From NCBI GenBank assembly GCA_017622815.1, contig JAGAQH010000018.1, positions 30,449-94,448 of the forward strand: a stretch of DNA of 64,000 nucleotides, given 5' to 3'. The DNA is from Bacteroidaceae bacterium (GTDB lineage Bacteria; Bacteroidota; Bacteroidia; Bacteroidales; Bacteroidaceae). The notes under the pieces were generated by a model. That model saw only the letters and a list, made by a program, of their open reading frames with translations, ran no database searches and was not told where the DNA came from. The position numbers and the translations under genes were made by a program. Shown here one piece after another: positions 24,744 through 31,486 of this stretch. Every line of letters starts with the position of its first letter. Within the stretch, counting starts at the first letter, position 1.

Positions 24744-25373
24744 ATGAACTTCAAGAAGATATTCAGCCCGATGGTGTGGGGCAACCTCTTGGCCATGTGC
24801 CTGTTCGTGGCACTGGTAATCGCTGCTTTCTGGTACGGTACTATGGCATATACACGTCATGGAGAGGTAATTCAGGTGCCTGACGTGACACGCATGCACT
24901 ATAGCGATGCCGCCCTGATGCTTGAGCAGGACGAACTGATAGCCATGGTGTCCGACTCCGGTTACAACCGCAACTTGGCTCCGGGTAGCGTGCTGATGCA
25001 ACAGCCACAGGCCGGTGCAGAGGTGAAGGCGGGACGTAAGATTTATCTGACCGTGAACTCCAATAGCGGTCCAACCCTGACCATACCAGACATAGCAGAC
25101 AACTGTGATGTCTACGAAGCGGAGATAAGGCTGCGCACGATAGGATTCAAGATAGGCCCGAAGGAATATGTGGAGGGCGACAAGGACTGGGTCCTCAGCG
25201 TGAAGTGCCGTGGCAGGGAGGTGCGTGCCGGCGATAAGGTTCCGGCCGATGCGCCCGTAGTGCTCGTGGTGGGCAACAGCCTCACCGAGGACGAGAAATG
25301 GGCCGAGGAATCTCAATCCGACATGGACGCGGAAGAGGTGGAGTACGAATTTGAACCCGAAACGGAATGGTGA
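24744..25373 (+). CDS. PASTA-domain single-pass membrane protein
   Basis: 209 residues. A short cytoplasmic N-terminus and one helix (~11-33) are followed by two PASTA domains (~42-106, starting VIQVPDVTRMHYSDA, and ~112-180, starting TIPDIADNCDVYEA), then an acidic C-terminal tail. PASTA domains bind muropeptides or lipid II-type ligands in kinases and PBPs. Here they are attached to neither, which is a known stand-alone Bacteroidota form. Its stop overlaps the rluD start (ATGGTGA), so the two are translationally coupled, and ddl follows. Confidence 0.88.
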   Translation: MNFKKIFSPMVWGNLLAMCLFVALVIAAFWYGTMAYTRHGEVIQVPDVTRMHYSDAALMLEQDELIAMVSDSGYNRNLAPGSVLMQQPQAGAEVKAGRKIYLTVNSNSGPTLTIPDIADNCDVYEAEIRLRTIGFKIGPKEYVEGDKDWVLSVKCRGREVRAGDKVPADAPVVLVVGNSLTEDEKWAEESQSDMDAEEVEYEFEPETEW

Positions 25374-26518
25374 ACGAGGAACAGTACTTCGAGGACTTGG
25401 AGGACCTGGAAGGTGTCGGTGACGAGGACTATGCATTCTTCGAGGCCTCGCAACGTATTGTCAAGGGCGACGCAACGTATTCCGACGCCCTTGACAATAC
25501 GTTGTCAGAGGACGGGCAGACGGAACTCTACGAGCACCGCCGTGTGGTGGCAGACAGCGGACAGAATCCTGTGCGCGTGGACAAGTTCCTGATGGACCAT
25601 CTCCGCGATACAAGCCGCAACCGCATACAGAAGGCTGCCGAGGCCGGTTACATCATGGCCAACGGCAAACCTGTGAAGAGCAACTACAAGGTGAAGGCAG
25701 GCGATGTCATCACCCTGATGTTCGACCGTCCCAAGCGCGATTGGGAGATAATCCCCGAAGACATTTCCCTGAACATCGTGTACGAGGACGACCAGATACT
25801 GCTCATAGACAAGCCGGCAGGCCTGGTGGTACATCCCGGATGCGGCAACTTCAGCGGCACGCTGGTCAATGCATTGGCATGGCACCTGAAGGACGACCCG
25901 CGCTATGACCCCAACGACCCCGAGGTGGGCTTGGTGCACCGTATAGACAAGGACACGAGCGGTCTCTTGGTGGTGGCGAAGACGCCAGAGGCAAAGACCT
26001 CGCTATGCAAGCAGTTCTTCTACCATACCACACGCCGTCTCTACAACGCATTGGTGTGGGGCCCCTTCGCACAGGACGAAGGTACAATAATAGGCAACAT
26101 AGGGCGCGACCCGAAGGACCGCCTGCGTATGGCGGTATTCCCCGAGGGAAGCGACACTGGCAAGCATGCCGTGACCCATTGGCGCGTGCTTGAACGCTTC
26201 GGCCCCGTAACGCTGGTGGAATGCCGTCTGGAGACAGGACGCACCCATCAGATAAGGGCGCACATGAAGCACACGGGGCATCCGCTCTTTGCCGACGAAC
26301 GCTATGGTGGCGACCAGATTCTGCGTGGCGAGCAGACCTCTTCCTACAAGGCATTCATCCGAAATTGCATGGAACTCTGCCCACGGCAGGCCCTGCATGC
26401 CAAGACCCTGGGCTTCCAACATCCCGTGACGGGCGAGGAGATGGATTTCCAAAGCGAACTCGCCCCCGACATGCTGGCACTGATAGAGAAATGGAGGAAG
26501 AGAGCGGTGAGCGGATGA
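25367..26518 (+). CDS. rluD: RluD-family 23S rRNA pseudouridine synthase
   Basis: 383 residues. After an acidic, non-conserved N-terminal extension (~1-60) come an S4 domain (~66-125, VDKFLMDHLRDTSRNRIQKAA) and the catalytic domain with HRIDKDTSGLLVVAK; the Asp of this motif is the nucleophile. Further motifs are RLYNALVWG, GRTHQIRAHM and HPLFADERYGG. RluD-type enzymes make pseudouridines in helix 69. Residues 29-46 are encoded by a 54-bp in-frame palindromic insert. It overlaps the PASTA gene by 7 bases. Confidence 0.92.
   Translation: MVNEEQYFEDLEDLEGVGDEDYAFFEASQRIVKGDATYSDALDNTLSEDGQTELYEHRRVVADSGQNPVRVDKFLMDHLRDTSRNRIQKAAEAGYIMANGKPVKSNYKVKAGDVITLMFDRPKRDWEIIPEDISLNIVYEDDQILLIDKPAGLVVHPGCGNFSGTLVNALAWHLKDDPRYDPNDPEVGLVHRIDKDTSGLLVVAKTPEAKTSLCKQFFYHTTRRLYNALVWGPFAQDEGTIIGNIGRDPKDRLRMAVFPEGSDTGKHAVTHWRVLERFGPVTLVECRLETGRTHQIRAHMKHTGHPLFADERYGGDQILRGEQTSSYKAFIRNCMELCPRQALHAKTLGFQHPVTGEEMDFQSELAPDMLALIEKWRKRAVSG
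25451..25504. repeat. In-frame palindromic insert within rluD
   Basis: Two perfect 19-bp inverted arms (25451-25469 and 25486-25504) flank a 16-nt centre that holds a further CAACGTAT (25473-25480). The whole is 54 bp, exactly 18 codons, and begins on a codon boundary. Confidence 0.9.
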
Positions 26519-26582
26519 GAAGACCCACCCCGACCCTCCCTGTAAGGAGGGGGGCGAAGAGAAAAGCGATGAGCGGTTTCCG

Positions 26583-26630
26583 ATTACTCAGAATACTCCG
26601 AATACTCTGATTACTCCGAATACTCCGAGA
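26583..26630. repeat. Short AATACTCCG tandem repeat
   Basis: Repeats of ATTACTCnGAATACTCCGA lie between rluD and ddl, about 35 bases before the ddl ATG. Confidence 0.6.
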
Positions 26631-26663
26631 ACAATAACAACGACAACAACAGACCCTAAAAAT

Positions 26664-27641
26664 ATGAAGACAATAGCAATCATCTGTGGTGGAGACAGTT
26701 CCGAGCACGACGTAAGCATGCGCAGTGCCGCCGGCATAGAATCTTTCATAGACAAGGACAGATACAAGGTATATAAGGTGGAATTGAAGGCCGGTCTTTG
26801 GGAGGCCATCATGCCGGACGGAAGCCGTAGCAAGGTTGACCGTAACGACTTCACCTTTGTCACGGAAAGTGGAGAAACGGTCCGCCCCGACTTCTGCTAC
26901 ATTACCATCCACGGTGCACCTGGCGAGAACGGTGTGCTCCAGGGATATTTCGACCTCATAGGCATGCCATATTCCACAAGCGGAGTGCTGGTGGAGGCAC
27001 TGACATTTGACAAGTTCGTGCTTAACAACTACATGCGCTCCCTTGGCGTAAGCGTGGCGGACAGCCTCATCGTCCGCATAGGACAGGAGAACGAAGTAAG
27101 CGATCAGGACATCATCGACCGCATAGGCCTGCCCTGCTTCGTGAAGCCCGCTCGCGGAGGAAGTTCCTTCGGCACCACCAAGGTGAAGACGCCCGAGGCT
27201 CTGCGCCCTGCCATAGAATTGGCACTGAAGGAGGGCGAGGACGTGATGGTGGAGGCCTTCATGGGAGGCACCGAGATAACATGCGGTTGCTACAAGACCC
27301 GTACCGCCAGTCATGTGCTGCCCATCACCGAGGTGGTCACCACCAACGAGTTCTTCGACTACGACGCCAAGTACAACGGACAGGTGGAGGAGATTACTCC
27401 CGCCCGCATTTCCGACCGTCTGACACAACGCGTGCAGACACTCACGTCCACCATCTACGACATCCTGGGATGCTATGGCATCATACGTATCGACTACATC
27501 ATCACTGAGGGAGAGAAGATAAACCTCCTGGAGATAAACACCACGCCGGGCATGACTGCCACCAGTTTCATACCCCAGCAGATACGTGCCGCAGGTTTGG
27601 ACATCAAGGATGTGATGACCGAGATTATAGAAGGCAAATAA
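26664..27641 (+). CDS. ddl: D-alanine--D-alanine ligase
   Basis: 325 residues with complete ATP-grasp architecture. The N-terminal GGDSSEHDVSMRSA has the family's D-Ala-site Glu. Then come HGAPGENG, PYSTSGVLVEALTFDK, CFVKPARGGSSFGTTKV (ATP Lys and Gly loop), the C-terminal IIRIDYII, and LEINTTPGMT for metal and substrate. It makes the D-Ala-D-Ala that MurF uses. It lies downstream of PASTA-rluD on the same strand. Confidence 0.95.
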   Translation: MKTIAIICGGDSSEHDVSMRSAAGIESFIDKDRYKVYKVELKAGLWEAIMPDGSRSKVDRNDFTFVTESGETVRPDFCYITIHGAPGENGVLQGYFDLIGMPYSTSGVLVEALTFDKFVLNNYMRSLGVSVADSLIVRIGQENEVSDQDIIDRIGLPCFVKPARGGSSFGTTKVKTPEALRPAIELALKEGEDVMVEAFMGGTEITCGCYKTRTASHVLPITEVVTTNEFFDYDAKYNGQVEEITPARISDRLTQRVQTLTSTIYDILGCYGIIRIDYIITEGEKINLLEINTTPGMTATSFIPQQIRAAGLDIKDVMTEIIEGK

Positions 27642-27756
27642 ATGCGACTATAAAGACAGTAAAATAAAAAGGCCCTCCCCTTATCCCCTCCTGGGAGAGG
27701 AGTGGTCACAACCGACAACCATAAACATATAATCCTCACCCTCCAGCACATCATAC

Positions 27757-27870
27757 CCCTCCCCTTGTGGGCGAACGAGGCCCTTTAGAGGATTGACTAA
27801 ATGTCAATCTGTGCCTTGTGAGGGGAGCAATCCCCATTGCGACGCGAGGACTGGTATGGGGAGGGGGCTT
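27757..27870 (+). repeat. Two-hairpin interspersed repeat, copy 1
   Basis: Hairpin 1 is GATTGAC (27791-27797), loop TAAAT, GTCAATC (27803-27809). Hairpin 2 is GCAAT (27827-27831), loop CCCC, ATTGC (27836-27840), followed by GACGCG. It lies between ddl and the acyltransferase gene. Other copies at 33866, 38195 and 63745 have different stem sequences that still pair. Confidence 0.85.
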
Positions 27871-27887
27871 AACCTTTCACAAAAACC

Positions 27888-29048
27888 ATGGACCTACACG
27901 AATTTGACGAGATACGCCCCTATGAAGAGGGGGAGATGAAGGAGGCTCTGGACCAACTGCTCAATGACCGCCACTTCAATAAAGTGATGCAGGGCTTTGC
28001 TCCTTGGTTGCCCAAGGGGTTGCGCAACGGCTTCTTCAAGATGATGTTCATCGGAGTGAAGACTCCGCTTGACTTCCAACTCCGCTTCATGAAGCACATA
28101 GTGCGCTATGTGCTGAAGAAGCACGCACGCGGCCACTCCTTCAGGTATGATACCATCTCCAACCGTGGCAACTATCTCTTCGTTTCCAACCACAGGGACA
28201 TAGTGCTGGACAGCGCCATACTGGACCTTATGCTTCACGAGGCAGGTTTTCCCACAACGTGCGAGATAGCCATTGGCGACAACCTGCTCATATATCCATG
28301 GATAAAGACGCTCGTGAGAATGAACAAGGCCTTTACCGTGCGCCGTAGCCTCAAGGCCAAGGAGATGATGGAAAGCAGCATACTCATGAGCCGGTACATG
28401 CACTATTCCATAACCCGGAAGAAGGAGAACATCTGGATAGCACAACGCGAAGGACGTGCCAAGGACAGCAGCGACCAGACACAGGAATCCGTGCTGAAGA
28501 TGCTTGCCCTTGGGGGTGAGGGAACCATCGTGGAAAGGCTTAAGGAACTGAACATCGTACCCCTGACGCTCAGTTACGAGTACGACCCGTGCGATTACCT
28601 GAAGGCTAAGGAGTTCCAGCAGAAGCGCGACGATCCATCGTGGAAGAAAAACAAACAGGACGACCTGGACAACATGAAGATTGGCATCTTCGGATACAAG
28701 GGGCATGTGCACTTCCGTACCGGCACTCCGGTGAACGAATGGATAGACGAACTGAAAGACGTGCCCAAGACTGACGTGTTCAGGGAAATTGCCATGCGCA
28801 TGGACAAGTCCATTCATTCCAACTATATGCTGTACCCCGGCAACTACATAGCATACGATGAACTGAACAAGACCAAGACTTTCCAAAGGAGATACAGCCA
28901 GCATGACAAGAAGGTCTTTGAGGAGTATCTGCGCGGTCAGATAGCAAAAATAGACCTCCCCAACCCAGATGAGGCTTTCCTGCGCGAGCGTATCCTCACC
29001 ATGTATGCCAACCCTGTTGTCAACAAGATACGGGCACAAGAACTATGA
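27888..29048 (+). CDS. Glycerolipid acyltransferase (PlsC/PlsB-like)
   Basis: 386 residues. The catalytic block reads NYLFVSNHRDIVLDSAIL, with the His and Asp of an LPLAT-type site; spacing is HRDIVLD rather than the canonical HX4D. Downstream NKAFTVRR and IWIAQREGRAKDSS match the phosphate-binding and EGTRS-type blocks. LPLAT enzymes transfer acyl chains to glycerol-phosphate or related acceptors at the inner membrane. The exact acceptor is uncertain; an unusual lipid such as an aminolipid is possible in Bacteroidota. It overlaps the next gene by 4 bases. Confidence 0.8.
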   Translation: MDLHEFDEIRPYEEGEMKEALDQLLNDRHFNKVMQGFAPWLPKGLRNGFFKMMFIGVKTPLDFQLRFMKHIVRYVLKKHARGHSFRYDTISNRGNYLFVSNHRDIVLDSAILDLMLHEAGFPTTCEIAIGDNLLIYPWIKTLVRMNKAFTVRRSLKAKEMMESSILMSRYMHYSITRKKENIWIAQREGRAKDSSDQTQESVLKMLALGGEGTIVERLKELNIVPLTLSYEYDPCDYLKAKEFQQKRDDPSWKKNKQDDLDNMKIGIFGYKGHVHFRTGTPVNEWIDELKDVPKTDVFREIAMRMDKSIHSNYMLYPGNYIAYDELNKTKTFQRRYSQHDKKVFEEYLRGQIAKIDLPNPDEAFLRERILTMYANPVVNKIRAQEL

Positions 29049-29710
29049 TGTTACCCATTACATCACGACAATACCGGAATGCCTTGTATAAGGCAATGCT
29101 CTTGCCGGTGGTATTGCTCCTGTTATCCTGCTCGGAAGAACAGGAACCGTATCCCGACCTGATTACGGAATTTGCCGACATACGCACCGGTGTCGACGGC
29201 ATGTTTCTTGACATGACAACAGACAACGGTACATGCTATTCCATAACCAATACCAACATAAAGCCGCACCGCCCAGATACCGTTTATAGGGCGGTGGCAG
29301 GCTTTGTCCCGGAAACCGAAACTCCACGCCTACAGGCCCGCATCTATAGCCTCACCGGCGCTCTGGTGCTCTCGGACAGCATCGCCATCCTCCGCCATGA
29401 CCCTGTGGGCATAGAGAGTATGTGGCGGGAAGGCAAGTACATCAACATGCAACTTACCGCCAAGACACAAGGGGGCATCCACTACTGGGGCTATGCCATA
29501 GATTCTGTCCGCCAGGCAGGGGAAGACGGCAGAACGCGTGCACACTACCGTCTCTCCGTTCACCACAACCAGGGACAGGACCCCATATCCTATTCCCAGA
29601 CTTGTTATTGCTCCATCCACGTTCCCTCTATACCTTATTATAATATGGGCGACACCATCAGCGTGTCTGTGCATACATTCAACGGTGTCAGGGAGTGGAC
29701 ATTTTATTGA
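29045..29710 (+). CDS. NigD-like lipoprotein
   Basis: 221 residues. The signal ends in a lipobox, LLLLSC with Cys29, so it is probably an outer-membrane or periplasmic lipoprotein. The layout, an N-terminal small OB-like part and a C-terminal beta-sandwich with YWGYAIDSVRQAG and SVHHNQGQDP, resembles the NigD-like family of Bacteroidota. Its function is unknown in most genomes. It is translationally coupled to the acyltransferase gene (ATGATG overlap) and converges on the glycerate kinase gene with only 24 bases between. Confidence 0.72.
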   Translation: MMLPITSRQYRNALYKAMLLPVVLLLLSCSEEQEPYPDLITEFADIRTGVDGMFLDMTTDNGTCYSITNTNIKPHRPDTVYRAVAGFVPETETPRLQARIYSLTGALVLSDSIAILRHDPVGIESMWREGKYINMQLTAKTQGGIHYWGYAIDSVRQAGEDGRTRAHYRLSVHHNQGQDPISYSQTCYCSIHVPSIPYYNMGDTISVSVHTFNGVREWTFY

Positions 29711-29734
29711 GCATGCTATTGTCTTGAGCGTAGG

Positions 29735-30874
29735 TCAAAGCCTGCCTGGCAATATCATTGTGGCAACTTGTCTGCCAATATGCCTGACATTTTTCATGGC
29801 GATGTCGTATTGCATGGCTTCTGTCTCGGGTAGGTTGTCAGGATTGATGCAGATGATTTCCTTGAAGTTACTTTCCTGTAGTTCCTTGCACCACTGGATG
29901 CAGCCACCGATGGCTATGGTAGGTATGCCTTGGGCTGTTGCCCTTTTCAGCACTCCTCCGGGTGCTTTGCCCATGAGGGTCTGACAATCTATGCTCCCTT
30001 CACCGGTGACAACAAGGTCGCTGCCCTTGATGATGCCGTCAAAATGTATGGCATCAAGGATCATGTCTATGCCTTTTTCCAGACGTGCATCGAGCATGGC
30101 CATCATGCCAGCGCCCATGCCGCCGGCTGCACCTGCTCCGTGAATGTGTGCAATGTCCTTGCCGAGTGACCGTTGTATCGCTTCGGCATAGCCCTTCAGG
30201 CCTTTATCTAACAGCGCTACCATTTCCGCATCGGCACCTTTCTGCGGGGCGAAGACGTGTGCGGCACCATTGGGACCGTAAAGCGGGTTGTCTACATCGC
30301 ATGCTACCGTGAACTGGCATTCGCTGAGTTGTGGCAGTGCCTGTGACGCGTCTATCCTGTGGATATGCCCAAGGATTTCTCCACCACCGGTAAGTTCTTG
30401 CCCGTCCTTGTCCAAGAAACGGTAACCAAGGGCACGGAGCATACCTGTGCCGCCATCGTTTGTGGCGCTGCCGCCTATGCCGATGAGGAACTTCCTGCAT
30501 CCCTGGCTTATGGCATGGGCAATGAGTTGGCCGGTCCCGTAGGTCGTGGTCTTCATGGGGTTCCTCTCCTCGGGACTCAGCAGGGGCAGACCGCTTGCCG
30601 ATGCCATTTCCATGATGGCAGTATGCTCGTGCTTGATAATACCGTACCGTGCCTTGATGTCGCGTCCGAGTGGGTCGGATACGGTAGTCTCGCACCATTC
30701 CCCATGCAAGGTCCTGACAAGTGCTTCAGCGGTTCCCTCTCCACCATCGGCTATGCACACCTTGTTTACGGTGCAGTGGGGTAGGGCACTGAGTAGTCCT
30801 TCCTGAAAGGCATCTGCCACTTCTTCGGATGTAAGCGAACCTTTGAATGAGTCGAAGGCAAGGGTTATGGTCAT
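29735..30874 (-). CDS. Glycerate kinase (GarK/GlxK family)
   Basis: 379 residues from ATG 30874. The start gives the conserved N-terminus MTITLAFDSFKGSLTSEEVA; further motifs are ADGGEGTAEAL, GIGGSATNDGGTGML, GAGAAGGMGAGMMA and VTGEGSIDCQT. It phosphorylates D-glycerate with ATP to 2-phosphoglycerate in the cytoplasm and so feeds glycolysis. It is a single gene with its own likely promoter, with no neighbouring glycerate-pathway enzyme. Confidence 0.92.
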   Translation of the reverse strand: MTITLAFDSFKGSLTSEEVADAFQEGLLSALPHCTVNKVCIADGGEGTAEALVRTLHGEWCETTVSDPLGRDIKARYGIIKHEHTAIMEMASASGLPLLSPEERNPMKTTTYGTGQLIAHAISQGCRKFLIGIGGSATNDGGTGMLRALGYRFLDKDGQELTGGGEILGHIHRIDASQALPQLSECQFTVACDVDNPLYGPNGAAHVFAPQKGADAEMVALLDKGLKGYAEAIQRSLGKDIAHIHGAGAAGGMGAGMMAMLDARLEKGIDMILDAIHFDGIIKGSDLVVTGEGSIDCQTLMGKAPGGVLKRATAQGIPTIAIGGCIQWCKELQESNFKEIICINPDNLPETEAMQYDIAMKNVRHIGRQVATMILPGRL

Positions 30875-30910
30875 GCGTTGTCGCGTGGAAATATATGTAT
30901 GTTCGGCACA

Positions 30911-30942
30911 CAAAAGTATCATAATTGCATGACTAATGCAAG
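30911..30942 (-). promoter_or_regulatory. Glycerate kinase promoter (candidate)
   Basis: The minus strand has TACTTTTG (30911-30918) and CTTG (30939-30942) with a 20-nt spacer, 37 bases before the ATG. Confidence 0.55.
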
Positions 30943-31259
30943 AGAAGAAGAAAAAAATGACGTTGATGCAGTCTTTGCGTGCTTTTTCGTATCCGCGCGC
31001 GTATAATAGTCTTCTCTTGCTTATTAGTACCCTTGACCTGTCGGTCGAAGGCACTTTTGTTGACTATCGTCTTCCTTCTCCGTATCTCGGCAATGTAGGG
31101 ACTCGGCATGCCGAGTCCGTTCCTGTTCTTGTTATCGGACACGGCATGCCGTGTCCCTACCATTCTATCGTTTCTTTGGAAAATCGTTCGCTTATTCGTA
31201 CCCTTGGCTTGTTCTGAAGGTACTTTCGCTCGGAATAGCAAAATTAATGCCAGCATTAT
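30943..31259. other. Gene-free, repeat-rich spacer before the thiamine operon
   Basis: No credible gene. It contains a pair of GCATGC-centred palindromes (31095-31160) and the first part of an ~85-bp repeat (from ~31180) also found at 13240-13340. Several short frames cross the palindromes, but only because the repeats lack stops. Confidence 0.75.
31095..31160. repeat. Paired GCATGC palindromes
   Basis: Two perfect 20-bp palindromes (31099-31118 and 31137-31156) differ by a T/A change on both sides of the dyad. The outer ends GTAGGGAC and GTCCCTAC are themselves inverted. A near-identical pair lies at 63537-63602. Confidence 0.92.
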
Positions 31260-31290
31260 TTTGTTATTATCATACATTGTATTACCTTTG
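31260..31290 (+). promoter_or_regulatory. Promoter of the TPP-controlled thiamine operon
   Basis: TTTG (31260-31263), a 19-nt spacer and TACCTTTG (31283-31290) lie just before the riboswitch aptamer and inside a repeat shared with the folP promoter region. Confidence 0.82.
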
Positions 31291-31299
31291 CATGCGTCA

Positions 31300-31380
31300 T
31301 CAGGGGTGCATGGCCGATATTGGCCTTGCTGAGAATATACCCTCAAATGATCTGAACCGGGTAGTGCCGGCGTAGAGAGT
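31300..31380 (+). promoter_or_regulatory. Thiamine pyrophosphate (TPP) riboswitch
   Basis: The THI-box aptamer is recognised by AGGGGTGC near 31302, the GCTGAGAATATACCCT segment at 31328-31343, TGATCTGAACCGGGTAGTGCC at ~31349-31369 and the closing GCGTAGAGAG. The P3 arm is TGGCCGATATTGGCC. It lies ~10 bases after a promoter and ~105 bases before the TonB-receptor gene. A 7-bp hairpin (TTCGTAA 31446-31452 with TTACGAA 31459-31465) close to the start codon could be part of the expression platform. Confidence 0.93.
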
Positions 31381-31486
31381 ATGAACGGTCTGTTTCCTTA
31401 TATATAAATAAGGTAAAGGGGATGGGCCAATTTTCCAACCAGTAATTCGTAACGGTGATTACGAACGAAGCAAAGAAAGAATTCCT

